A stretch of 63,388 bases of DNA, from the NCBI RefSeq assembly GCF_002723835.1, contig NZ_BEWG01000015.1:64310-127697 (forward strand), in the 5' to 3' direction. The notes under the pieces are model-generated. The model saw only the letters and a list, made by a program, of their open reading frames with translations. It ran no database searches and was not told the origin of the DNA. Source of the DNA: Mycobacterium sp. shizuoka-1 (GTDB taxonomy: Bacteria; Actinomycetota; Actinomycetes; Mycobacteriales; Mycobacteriaceae). Positions 1-10,511 of the stretch are shown here, piece after piece (the stretch's first letter is position 1; each line of letters starts with the position of its first letter). The position numbers and the translations under genes are program-made.

Positions 1-21
1 CCGCCGCTCGGTCCGACCCCG

Positions 22-534
22 TTAGGGGCAGGTCACCTGAATCTCGAAGGGCTTGGTCACCGGCTGCATCGGGTTGGCCATGTCCACACCCGTCGCGGTC
101 CCGCTGATCTTGTAGGTGTTGCCGTCCTTGGTGGCCGTGGCGTTGGCCCCACCCGGCACGCCTGCCGTGTAGCCCAGCGTCACGCCGTTGACGTTGCCGA
201 GGCCGACGGACTGCACCGTGGAGGCGTCGGCGGACAACACCGCGGCGATGCCGGTGGTCGCCTCGCCGATGGCGATGTTGATGTTGCCGCCCGCATTCGC
301 GCAGACGACCTGACCCTGGATGTTCTGCGGCTGCCCGTCGATCGTGACGGTGGCGCTGCCGGGCCCGGCGGTGGCGCTGGCGGATGCGGACGCCTCCGCG
401 CTCGTCGTCGCGGCTGCGGAGGTAGTTGTCGCGCTCGTCGTCGACTCAGTCTTCTTCTCGTCCTTGGAACACCCGGACAGTCCGGCCACCAAGATTGCGG
501 CGCCGGCAACGGTCACCACCAACCCACGCTTCAC
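22..534 (-). CDS. lpqH: LpqH-like (19 kDa antigen family) lipoprotein
   Basis: This 170-residue protein starts with a signal peptide that ends in the lipobox LSGC, so it should be lipidated on Cys22 and anchored on the outer face of the membrane. A Thr/Ser/Ala-rich stalk (about residues 28-60) precedes a compact C-terminal domain with two cysteines (VVCANAGG and the terminal VTCP) that can form a disulfide. The layout, length and the [16 protein letters not shown]-type pattern match the mycobacterial LpqH family, surface glycolipoproteins that act as TLR2 agonists in pathogens. The GTG start is supported by AAGGAG six bases upstream. The gene diverges from the dehalogenase at 720. The family is confident; orthology with the M. 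tuberculosis gene is not proven because these genomes carry several paralogues. Confidence 0.85.
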   Translation of the reverse strand: MKRGLVVTVAGAAILVAGLSGCSKDEKKTESTTSATTTSAAATTSAEASASASATAGPGSATVTIDGQPQNIQGQVVCANAGGNINIAIGEATTGIAAVLSADASTVQSVGLGNVNGVTLGYTAGVPGGANATATKDGNTYKISGTATGVDMANPMQPVTKPFEIQVTCP

Positions 535-719
535 CGATGTCTCCTTATGTTGGCGTGATCCGTCGCCATTGACGGATCATCGAGAGAAAGTATGGGTGTC
601 GATTTGTCTCTGGTGGCAGATTTGGACGAAAAATTCGCCTGAGGGCCAACTGGCAGAAAGCGTTTCCCGCGGCGCGGCAAATCCCGACCGGCGCAGGGAA
701 AGTCGGTATCTTCACCGGT

Positions 720-2872
<2,153 letters not shown>

Positions 2873-2876
2873 TTGG

Positions 2877-4106
2877 ATGAGTGCTCCCGCCGCCCCGCAA
2901 GAGCTGCTGCTGAAACTGCTCGATCCCGCCAACCGGGCCGATCCCTACCCGGTGTATCGGCAGATTCTCGACGGCGGGCCGATGCACATCCCCGAGTCCA
3001 CCCTGCACGTGCTGTCCCGCTTCGCCGAGTGCGACGAGGTGCTGCGCCATCCCGACTCCTGCAGCGACCGGCTGAAGTCCACCGCCGCCCAGCGGGCCAT
3101 CGCCGCCGGCGAGCAGCCGCGACCCTTCGGAACACCCGGGTTCCTGTTCCTGGATCCCCCCGACCACACCCGGCTGCGCAGACTGGTCAGCAAGGCGTTC
3201 TCCCCCCGGGTGGTCAAGGCGCTCGAACCGGACATCACCGGCATGGTCGACCGACTGCTGGACGGGGCCGCCGCGACCGGCCGATTCGACGTGATCGAGA
3301 CCCTGGCTCACCCGCTGCCGGTGGCGGTGATCTGCCGGCTGCTCGGTGTGCCGATCGAAGACGAGCCTCAATTCAGCGCGGCATCAACACTTCTGGCGCA
3401 GGGGCTGGACCCGTTCGTCACCTTCACCGGCGAGACCCAGGGTTTGGAGGAACGCCTGAAGGCCGGGTTGTGGCTGCGTGGGTATCTGCGCGAGCTGCTC
3501 GAACGCCGGCGTTCACAACCGGCTGACGACCTGATGTCCGCGCTGATCTCCGTCGAGGAATCCGGTGACCAGTTGACGGAGGAGGAGATCGTCGCGACCT
3601 GCAACCTGCTGCTGATCGCCGGTCACGAGACCACCGTCAATCTGATCGCGAACGCGATCCTGGCGATGCTGCGTCACCGGCAGCACTGGACCGCGTTGAG
3701 CGCCGATTCCAGCCGGGCGACGGCGATCATCGAGGAGACGTTGCGCTACGACCCGCCGGTGCAGCTGGTCAGCCGGGTCGCCGGCGCTGACATGACGATC
3801 GGCGCGCAGGCCATCCAGATTCCCAAGGGCGACATCATGATGCTGTTGTTGGCGGCGGCCCACCGCGATCCCGCGGTCGCCGATCGGCCCGACGAGTTCG
3901 ATCCGACCCGAAGCCCGGTTCGGCATCTGGCGTTCGGCCACGGCCCGCACTTCTGCCTGGGCGCTCCGCTGGCGCGGATGGAGGCCGCGGTGGCGCTGTC
4001 CGCGGTGACCCGACGCTTCCCGGACGCCCGGTTGGCTGACGAACCGGTCTACAAGCCGCATGTCACGTTGCGTGGCATGGCGCGCCTCGACGTGGCGGCC
4101 CACTGA
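2877..4106 (+). CDS. Cytochrome P450
   Basis: A 409-residue soluble class I P450 monooxygenase, which would need a separate ferredoxin and reductase for electrons. The heme loop FGHGPHFCLGAPLARME supplies the axial ligand Cys360, the I-helix carries LLLIAGHETTVN with the oxygen-activating acid-alcohol-type pair (here Glu-Thr), and the K-helix ExxR is EETLR. The reading frame is open far upstream inside tgt, but homology begins at MSAPAAP, so ATG 2877, four bases after the tgt stop, is chosen; a GTG at 2862 is possible. The family (CYP number) and substrate cannot be assigned from sequence alone. Its position behind a dehalogenase suggests a catabolic or detoxifying role, but this is only context. 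Confidence 0.93.
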   Translation: MSAPAAPQELLLKLLDPANRADPYPVYRQILDGGPMHIPESTLHVLSRFAECDEVLRHPDSCSDRLKSTAAQRAIAAGEQPRPFGTPGFLFLDPPDHTRLRRLVSKAFSPRVVKALEPDITGMVDRLLDGAAATGRFDVIETLAHPLPVAVICRLLGVPIEDEPQFSAASTLLAQGLDPFVTFTGETQGLEERLKAGLWLRGYLRELLERRRSQPADDLMSALISVEESGDQLTEEEIVATCNLLLIAGHETTVNLIANAILAMLRHRQHWTALSADSSRATAIIEETLRYDPPVQLVSRVAGADMTIGAQAIQIPKGDIMMLLLAAAHRDPAVADRPDEFDPTRSPVRHLAFGHGPHFCLGAPLARMEAAVALSAVTRRFPDARLADEPVYKPHVTLRGMARLDVAAH

Positions 4107-4208
4107 CACCCCGGTGACCGTCCCCGCCGAGAAGGCTGTGAGCACCGCCCGCACGTGCTAAGAAATGGGGCGGATGGTGGCTGCGGGTGCGGCCGGGGCG
4201 GGGGATGA

Positions 4209-5834
4209 ATGTCGCACACAACACGCGGTCTGCCGGTTCTCCGGTTTCTGCAGATCTCGGCCGCCGCGGCAGGTATCGGGCTGGCGTTGGCGGCGGCGTC
4301 GGGAACCGCCTACGCCGACGACGGTGCGGCCGGTGCGCAGTCCTCGGCGTCGGCCGGTTCGGCGCGTGAGCACACAGCCAAGCCGGCGCGCACTGCGCAG
4401 CGGAAGCCGGCCGCCCGGCGGGTGCCCACCACGACGGTGCGGGTCCAAGAGCGCAGACCAAGCCAAACCGTCGCCGGATCGGGCCGGCTTCCGCGCGCGT
4501 TGGTGCTGCGCTCGGCGCCTGCGGCGGCAGTCGTCACGGCGCCGGCCGCGCTCACCACATCGCCGATCGGTCTCGGGCTGCAGCAGATCCTCGAGAGCAC
4601 CTCGACCTGGCTGGCCGGCTTTCCGCCGAACCCGATCACCGACCTGTTGCAGGGCGCGGTATGGGCGGTGCGCCGCACACTGTTCCCGGCCACCGTCGGC
4701 GTCGTCACCGCCCCCATCAGGGTTCCGCTCCAACTCGTGGACGTCTGCTTCGGCAAAACCGATCCGGACGGTTCCTGCAAGGGGACGACCGTCAAGCGGG
4801 TCGGCATCTATGCGACGCTGGGCTCCGGCAACGCGATCCCGCAGTTCTTCGAGTTCGACACGGGCGCGGCCGGTTTCCACGCAGCCTTTGCATCGAAGGA
4901 TCCGACCGCATCACCGTGGTGGGGATCATCCGGTGTCACCACCGGCCCGACGATCAGCAAGTCGTTCGACAGCGGCACGGTGTACTCCGGGGTCGAGGCG
5001 ACTACCACGGTGTCGTTCTACTCCTCGGCCACCAGCACCACGGCGCTGTTGACCACCGGGTGGGTCAAGGTCGGTCAGATGGACAAGATCGTCGACGGCA
5101 AGGACACCACGGTCTGGACCCCGGACGGATCCCCCGACGGCACCCCACCTATCGACGGGCAGTTCTACGGTGATTTCGGGGTTGCCCCGAGCTACGAAGA
5201 GAACGGAATCTCCGATCTTCTCAACGAATTGACCTTCGCGCGGGGGGTGACGCCGGGCTACCGGATCCACATCGACGAGGACGGGGAGTCCTGGCTCCAG
5301 ATCGGCCTCACCGACACCGACACCGAAGACCCGACCGGCCTGTACTTCGCGATGACGCCCGATCCATCCGCCCCCGGCGGAGCGACCAATCCGCACAGCG
5401 GTACCCGCTACTTCGCCCCGCAATTGTTCGGAGCCACCATCCAGATCGCCACAGGATCAGGCACACAGCTGATTTCGGATCCCAACGTGGGAATCACCCC
5501 GGACACCGGCGCGGACACGACGCTGCACAACACCAACCGCAGCTCGCAGGCCAACGCCATCACCTACGCCGGGATCACCGAGTCCTCGGATGGGGGAAAG
5601 AACGGATTCCTGGACACCGGCCTGCAGTTCTCGCTGTCCGGGACAACTACGGGTGGAGCCACCGTCACGTACTTCAACCTGGTCACCGACAACGTCGACG
5701 GCGGTGTGTTCGTCAACGTGCAGAACGGGACGTCGAGCAAAGAGATTCACTACCTCAACACCGGGATCCAGCTGTTCTTCCAGAACGACGTCGTGTACAA
5801 CACCGGACACGGCACCCTGGGTCTGATCCCATGA
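4209..5834 (+). CDS. Secreted protein with two DTG motifs, possible divergent aspartic protease
   Basis: A 541-residue exported protein with a Sec signal peptide ending at about residue 32 (TAYADDG), a basic Ala/Arg/Thr-rich stalk to about residue 110, and a C-terminal domain of about 390 residues rich in beta-strand pattern. That domain has FFEFDTGAAGF with Asp217 and GFLDTGLQF with Asp469, the spacing style of a two-lobed pepsin fold. The first resembles the LVDSGSSGL motif of the PecA-like protein encoded at 30560. This similarity is seen by eye only; the function is not established. The stop overlaps the start of the PGRS gene by four bases (ATGA), so the two are translationally coupled. 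Alternative: a non-enzymatic mycobacterial surface protein. Confidence 0.75.
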   Translation: MSHTTRGLPVLRFLQISAAAAGIGLALAAASGTAYADDGAAGAQSSASAGSAREHTAKPARTAQRKPAARRVPTTTVRVQERRPSQTVAGSGRLPRALVLRSAPAAAVVTAPAALTTSPIGLGLQQILESTSTWLAGFPPNPITDLLQGAVWAVRRTLFPATVGVVTAPIRVPLQLVDVCFGKTDPDGSCKGTTVKRVGIYATLGSGNAIPQFFEFDTGAAGFHAAFASKDPTASPWWGSSGVTTGPTISKSFDSGTVYSGVEATTTVSFYSSATSTTALLTTGWVKVGQMDKIVDGKDTTVWTPDGSPDGTPPIDGQFYGDFGVAPSYEENGISDLLNELTFARGVTPGYRIHIDEDGESWLQIGLTDTDTEDPTGLYFAMTPDPSAPGGATNPHSGTRYFAPQLFGATIQIATGSGTQLISDPNVGITPDTGADTTLHNTNRSSQANAITYAGITESSDGGKNGFLDTGLQFSLSGTTTGGATVTYFNLVTDNVDGGVFVNVQNGTSSKEIHYLNTGIQLFFQNDVVYNTGHGTLGLIP

Positions 5835-7759
5835 ATGGTGGACGCCGACACCGGGTCGGGTCGTACAGTCTGCTCGGCGCAGGTCTGATGACGGCCGTCT
5901 TCGCTGCGATGGTGGCTAATTCCGCTGCAGCACAAGCAGATACATCGCAAAACGCGCATCGCGGCAACTCGGTGGGCCACGCCAACACGAAAGCGCCGAA
6001 GGCCCAGAAACGAACCGCATCGAGCACCCGCCCGGCGCCCAAGTCAGTGGTCGCCGCGTGGACCCCGGGCAGTGTGCTGTCCACCCTCATCGCCAACGGC
6101 ACCGCAGAGCATCCCGATGCCGGGTTGCTGATCGGGAACGGATACAGCTACGACGCCGCCCGGTGCACCGGCTCGACGACCTGCAACGGCGGTCGCGCCG
6201 GACTGCTCCTCGGGTACGGAGGCAACGGCTGGAACGGTGGAAGTGGCGGAAGCGCAGGATATTTCGGCGGAACCGCCGGGGTGGGCGGTGATGCGCCCAC
6301 CGGGTGCACAGCCAACTGCAGCGGCGGTAACGGCGGCAACGCCGGACTGGTCGGCGTCGGCGGCAACGGTGGTACTGGCGGCAGCGGTGGATCGGGCGGC
6401 TCGGGCGGGCGCGGTGGCCTGCTCGCCGGCACCGGCGGAGCGGGCGGCAAGGGCGGCGACGAGGCGGGGCGTGGCGGCAACGGTGGTGCCGCTGGGCTTG
6501 CCGGAACCGGTGGTGCGGGCGGCCACGGCGGTGCCGGTGGTGCCGGCGGAGACGGCGGCCGCGGAGGTCTGCTGTGGGGCGACGGCGGCGCGGGCGGCAA
6601 TGGCGGAAAGGCCACGGAGCACGGGGGCGTCGACGGCACCGGGGGATCAGGCGGCGATGGCGGCAATGCGTCACCAATTGCGCTGTGGGGCAACGGTGGT
6701 GCCGGCGGCCGGGGTGGCGACGGTAAGGATGGCAAGGCGGGCAAGGCCGGCCAGGAGCCTGGTGACGACGGCGGCGATGCCGACGACGGCGGTGTCGGTG
6801 GCGACGGTGGCAGCGGCGGCGACGGCAGCTGGATCTTCGGCACGGGCGGCGCGGGCGGTACCGGCGGGAAAGGCGGTGCCGGCGGCGGCGGCGGCAAGGG
6901 TGCCGAGGGCGTGAAGGCCACCGTCGCCGGTGCTGACGGCGGCGCGGGCGGCGACGGCGGTGACGGGGGTGTCGGTGGGGCCGGTGGCAGCGGCGGCGAG
7001 GGTGGTTCGTCGCGAATCCTGTTGCTGGTCGAGCTCACCGCCATCGCCGGTAATGGTGGCGACGGTGGCAGCGGCGGGAAAGCCGGCGAAGGTGGTAAGG
7101 GCGGAAAGGGCGGCAAAGGTGATGCCGTCACGGTCGACGGTGGCACCGGCGGTGACGGTGGCGATCCCGGCAGCGCCGGTGCCGGTGGGGCCGGCGGCCT
7201 GGCCGGTGTGAGTTGCGGATGTGCGAACGACGGAACCGCGGGAGCAACCGGTCCCTGGGCGACCTCCGGTGGTGACGGCGGCGAGGGTGGCGACGGCTTC
7301 GACGCCGTGACGGTCGGTGCCGTCGGCGGTGACGGCGGGGACGGCGGCAACGGTGGCTCGGTCGGCAAGGGTGGCCGCGGCGGCGCCGGTGGTAGCGGGG
7401 CCGCGGGTGACGCGACGGTGCCCAACGGCGATGGCGGGGCCGGCGGAGCGGGCGGCTCGGGCGGCCAATCCCTCGGCGACGGCGGCGACGGCGGCGACGG
7501 CGGGCCTGGCGGGACAGGCTCCGATCTGACCCCCGGTGCCGTCGGCGGTGTCGGCGGCACCGGCGGCGACGCCGTCCCGGAGTTCAGCGACGGTGGTACC
7601 GGCGGTCGTGGCGGTGACTCAGTCGGCGACCACGGCATGGGCGGCGACGGCGGAAACGGCGGCAACGGCGGGTCGTTGGGCGCCGGCGGCCAGGGCGGCG
7701 ACGGCGGCAAGGGTAAGGACGGCAACGACGGAACCCCCGGCGCCAACGGCACACCCTGA
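5831..7759 (+). CDS. Sec-exported PGRS glycine-repeat protein lacking a PE domain
   Basis: A 642-residue protein. Residues 1 to about 36 form a Sec signal peptide (ending AAAQADTS), then a short linker, then the GLLIGNG motif that in PE_PGRS proteins joins the PE part to the repeats, then about 540 residues of GGxGGx repeats interrupted by short hydrophobic anchors such as GLLLGYGG, GLLAGTGG and GLLWGDGG. There is no PE domain, so it should leave by Sec rather than by a type VII system. Six cysteines lie in three close pairs (ARCTGSTTC, TGCTANC, SCGC), unusual for PGRS and suggestive of disulfides outside the cell. It starts within the stop codon of the upstream gene. It is probably a cell-surface structural or interaction protein. 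Confidence 0.85.
   Translation: MNGGRRHRVGSYSLLGAGLMTAVFAAMVANSAAAQADTSQNAHRGNSVGHANTKAPKAQKRTASSTRPAPKSVVAAWTPGSVLSTLIANGTAEHPDAGLLIGNGYSYDAARCTGSTTCNGGRAGLLLGYGGNGWNGGSGGSAGYFGGTAGVGGDAPTGCTANCSGGNGGNAGLVGVGGNGGTGGSGGSGGSGGRGGLLAGTGGAGGKGGDEAGRGGNGGAAGLAGTGGAGGHGGAGGAGGDGGRGGLLWGDGGAGGNGGKATEHGGVDGTGGSGGDGGNASPIALWGNGGAGGRGGDGKDGKAGKAGQEPGDDGGDADDGGVGGDGGSGGDGSWIFGTGGAGGTGGKGGAGGGGGKGAEGVKATVAGADGGAGGDGGDGGVGGAGGSGGEGGSSRILLLVELTAIAGNGGDGGSGGKAGEGGKGGKGGKGDAVTVDGGTGGDGGDPGSAGAGGAGGLAGVSCGCANDGTAGATGPWATSGGDGGEGGDGFDAVTVGAVGGDGGDGGNGGSVGKGGRGGAGGSGAAGDATVPNGDGGAGGAGGSGGQSLGDGGDGGDGGPGGTGSDLTPGAVGGVGGTGGDAVPEFSDGGTGGRGGDSVGDHGMGGDGGNGGNGGSLGAGGQGGDGGKGKDGNDGTPGANGTP
6220..7750 (+). repeat. 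PGRS-type GGCGGN codon repeat tract
   Basis: About 1.5 kb of degenerate nine-base GGCGGNNNN units encode the Gly-Gly-Xaa triplets of the PGRS protein. The tract is very GC-rich and keeps all reverse frames open, giving a long proline-rich antisense frame that is an artefact of the composition. Such tracts are prone to length change and to assembly error. Confidence 0.85.
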
Positions 7760-7768
7760 CACCATCGG

Positions 7769-9226
7769 CTAACCGAACATCGCCGCCAGGCGGTTGCGGT
7801 CGACCGATCCCTTCGCCGTCACCGGCAGCTCGTCCACCGGCGAAATTCGCTCCGGCACTTCGAAATGTGCGAGACGCGCGGCGCAGAAAGACTCCAGCGC
7901 CGCGCTGTCGAAGATGGTTCCTGCCCGAGGCACCACGACCGCGGCCACCTGCTCGCCGTACTTCGCATCCGGCACCGGAAACACCGCCGCCTGCACCACA
8001 TCGGGATGGGCGAGCAACACGTCCTCGACCCGCTCGGGCGAGATCTTCTCACCGCCGCGGTTGATGATGTTCTTGATCCGGCCGCGAAGTGTCAGCACGC
8101 CACTGTCGTTCACCGAACCGAGGTCACCGGTGCGCAACCAGCCGTCGGCGAATGTCGCGGCGGTGGCCGCCGCGTCGTCGAGATAGCCGCGGGCCACGGC
8201 AGGCCCGCGCAGCCACACCTCGCCGTGCTCGGCGATGCGCAGCTCGGTGCCGACCGGCGCCCCGACCGTGTGCAGGCGAGTTTCGGTGTCGGCGGCGGCG
8301 GTCACCGCGCAGGCCTGATGCGTGGCCTCCGTCATCCCGTAGGCGGGGAGCACGGGGGCGCCGAACGCCGCCTCCAGCCGCGCCGCCACGGCAGGCGGCA
8401 GCGGCGCGCTGCAGCTGCGCAGAAACCGCAGCCGGGCAGCCGCGGCGGCGCCGGTGGGTGCGACGTCCAACAGGACCTGATAGATCGTCGGTACGGCGGT
8501 CACCCAGGTGGCCGCGCTTGCGGCCAGCTCACCGAAGAACGTCTGGGGCGAAAACCGCTTCTTCTCAGGCAAACCCAGAATCCCGCCGCTGGACAGGGTG
8601 GCGAGCAATCCGGCCACCAGCCCGTGCCCGTGAAACATCGGCATCACCGCGACCGTGGCATCGTCGGCCCGTAACCCGTATGCGCAGACCACGTTGTTCA
8701 TCGCCGCCGTCAATCCGTCGTGCGTCCAGGGCACCATCTTCGGCCTGCCGGTCGTGCCCGAGGTGAACATCACCATGGCGTCCTGCGACGTCAGTCCGAT
8801 CGCCGCCGGGTCGCCGCCCGTCGCCGGTGACCCGCGCAGCGTGCACCGCGCTCCGTCGACGTCGACGGTGATCTCCGGTGCGCTGTCGAGCAGGTCTGCC
8901 GGGGTATCGGTGAGCACCGCGCGGGCCCCGAGCCGGTGCATCCGGTCCTGCTGCTCGGCCGCGGGCAGCGCCGGATCCAGCGGCGCCACCACCAGGCCCG
9001 CCCGGGCGGCACCGAGCAACCCCACGACGTAGGCGACGGTGTTGGCTGCGCGCAGCCCGACCACGTCACCGCCGGTCAAGCCGTTACTCGCCAGGGCGTC
9101 GGCGGCCTGCTCGATCAGATCGGCCAGCTCCCGGTAGCTGATGGACCGCTGCTCGGCCGTGACGATCAGCGCCCGAGCATCGGGGGTGGCCGCCGCGATG
9201 TCCGCGACCATGTTGCCCAACAACAC
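7769..9226 (-). CDS. fadD7: Oxalate-CoA ligase (FadD7/AAE3-like acyl-adenylating enzyme)
   Basis: A 485-residue AMP-forming ligase, third gene of the oxalate operon, which would activate oxalate to oxalyl-CoA with ATP. The P-loop VMFTSGTTGRPKMVPWTH, PMFHGHGLVAGLL, TAVPTIYQVLLD, RSCSAPLPP and AYGMTEATH match plant and yeast oxalyl-CoA synthetases (AAE3/Pcs60) very well, and INRGGEKISPERVE is the A8 hinge. The usual A10 catalytic lysine (TxSGK) is displaced: the C-terminus reads VTAKGSVDR, with Ser at the normal Lys position and Lys two residues earlier. The GTG start at 9226 has a perfect GGAGG six bases upstream and lies 13 bases after frc; a longer frame would overlap frc and is rejected. 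Confidence 0.88.
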   Translation of the reverse strand: MLLGNMVADIAAATPDARALIVTAEQRSISYRELADLIEQAADALASNGLTGGDVVGLRAANTVAYVVGLLGAARAGLVVAPLDPALPAAEQQDRMHRLGARAVLTDTPADLLDSAPEITVDVDGARCTLRGSPATGGDPAAIGLTSQDAMVMFTSGTTGRPKMVPWTHDGLTAAMNNVVCAYGLRADDATVAVMPMFHGHGLVAGLLATLSSGGILGLPEKKRFSPQTFFGELAASAATWVTAVPTIYQVLLDVAPTGAAAAARLRFLRSCSAPLPPAVAARLEAAFGAPVLPAYGMTEATHQACAVTAAADTETRLHTVGAPVGTELRIAEHGEVWLRGPAVARGYLDDAAATAATFADGWLRTGDLGSVNDSGVLTLRGRIKNIINRGGEKISPERVEDVLLAHPDVVQAAVFPVPDAKYGEQVAAVVVPRAGTIFDSAALESFCAARLAHFEVPERISPVDELPVTAKGSVDRNRLAAMFG

Positions 9227-9239
9227 AATCGGCCTCCGA

Positions 9240-10496
9240 TCAGATGACGTGTGCGGTCTTGAGGTTCTCGATCTGGTCACTGCCGTAGCCCAGGGCGCTG
9301 AGCACCTCGACGGTGTGCTCGCCCAGCAGCGGAGCGCCGCTGATGGTGGGAGTGAAGTCGGAGAACTTCACCGGGCTGCCGACGGTCAGGTAGGTGCCGC
9401 GGTCCTCCTGCTCGACTTCGACGACGGTGCCACTGGCGCGTAACGCGGGGTCGTAGGCGATTTCCTTCATGCTCAGCACCGGCGCACACGGCACGTCGTA
9501 CTTGCGCAGAATGTCGACGGCTTCGTACTTCGTCTTGTCGGCCAGCCACGTCTCGATGTCGGCGAAGATGTCGAAGATGTGCGGCTGGCGCGCCTGCGCT
9601 GTGCGGTAGGCAGGATCGTCGGCCCACTCCGGCTTGCCGAGCGCCTCGCAGGTGCGCTCCCAGTTCTGCTCCTGGATGGTGAAGTAGATGTAGGCGTTGG
9701 GATCGTCCTGCCAGCCTTTGCATTTGAGCACCCAGCCGGGCTGGCCACCGCCGCCGGCGTTGCCACCGCGCGGCACGGTGTCGCCGAACGGCGTATTCGG
9801 GTATTGCGGATACTCCTCCAGGTAGCCCAGTGCCTCCAGGCGCTCCTGGTCGCGCAGCTTCACCCGGCACAGGTTGAGCACCGCATCCTGCATGGACACC
9901 GAAACCTTCTGGCCCACACCGGTCTTCTCACGGGCCAGCAGCGCGGTGAGGATACCGATGAGCAGGTGCATGCCGGTGTTGCTGTCGCCGAGTGCGGCTG
10001 AGCTCACCGTCGGTGGCCCATCCCAGAACCCCGTGGTCGACAGTGCGCCGCCGGCGGCCTGGGCCACGTTCTCGTAGACCTTGAGATCCTTCCAGGGTGA
10101 CTGGTCGTTGAACCCCTTCACCGACCCGAAGATCAGCCGGGGATTCAGGTCGTGGATGTGCTCCCAGGACAAGCCCATCCGGTCCAGGGCCCCGGGGGCG
10201 AAGTTCTCCACCAGCACGTCGGCCTCGCGGATCAGCTTCTCCATCACCTCCAGCCCCTCCGGGGTCTTGGTGTTGATGGCCAGTGACCGCTTGTTGCTGT
10301 TGAGCATGGTGAAGTACAGCGCGTCGTGGTCGGGGATGTCGCGCAGTTGATGGCGGGTGACATCGCCGCCGTCGAGACGCTCGACCTTGAGCACGTCGGC
10401 GCCGAACCAGGCCATCATCTGTGTGCAGGCCGGCCCGGCTTGCACACCGGTGAAGTCGATCACCTTGATTCCGGAGAGCGGGGCTGTGGTGGTCAT
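9240..10496 (-). CDS. frc: Formyl-CoA:oxalate CoA-transferase
   Basis: A 418-residue class III (CaiB/BaiF) CoA-transferase moving CoA from formyl-CoA to oxalate. It resembles Oxalobacter FRC along most of its length: [11 protein letters not shown] near the start, [23 protein letters not shown], the catalytic Asp171 in [10 protein letters not shown], and the glycine loop [14 protein letters not shown] that closes over the active site. It sits between oxc and the oxalate-CoA ligase with gaps of about 15 bases on each side, so the three form one transcription unit for oxalate breakdown to formate and CO2. The ATG has AAGGAAG a few bases upstream. The function is unusually clear for a CaiB-family protein. 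Confidence 0.95.
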   Translation of the reverse strand: MTTTAPLSGIKVIDFTGVQAGPACTQMMAWFGADVLKVERLDGGDVTRHQLRDIPDHDALYFTMLNSNKRSLAINTKTPEGLEVMEKLIREADVLVENFAPGALDRMGLSWEHIHDLNPRLIFGSVKGFNDQSPWKDLKVYENVAQAAGGALSTTGFWDGPPTVSSAALGDSNTGMHLLIGILTALLAREKTGVGQKVSVSMQDAVLNLCRVKLRDQERLEALGYLEEYPQYPNTPFGDTVPRGGNAGGGGQPGWVLKCKGWQDDPNAYIYFTIQEQNWERTCEALGKPEWADDPAYRTAQARQPHIFDIFADIETWLADKTKYEAVDILRKYDVPCAPVLSMKEIAYDPALRASGTVVEVEQEDRGTYLTVGSPVKFSDFTPTISGAPLLGEHTVEVLSALGYGSDQIENLKTAHVI

Positions 10497-10511
10497 CGGT
10501 CTTCCTTTCGT

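Noticed and set aside
6220..7750. Regular repeats that might suggest a CRISPR array
   Set aside because: Units are 9 bases, degenerate and coding; there are no unique spacers of constant length and no cas genes.
6148..7752. Long minus-strand open frame of 534 codons, rich in proline and serine, opposite the PGRS gene
   Set aside because: It is the complement of the GGCGGN repeat; a Pro-rich frame arises automatically and there is no signal, start site or domain.
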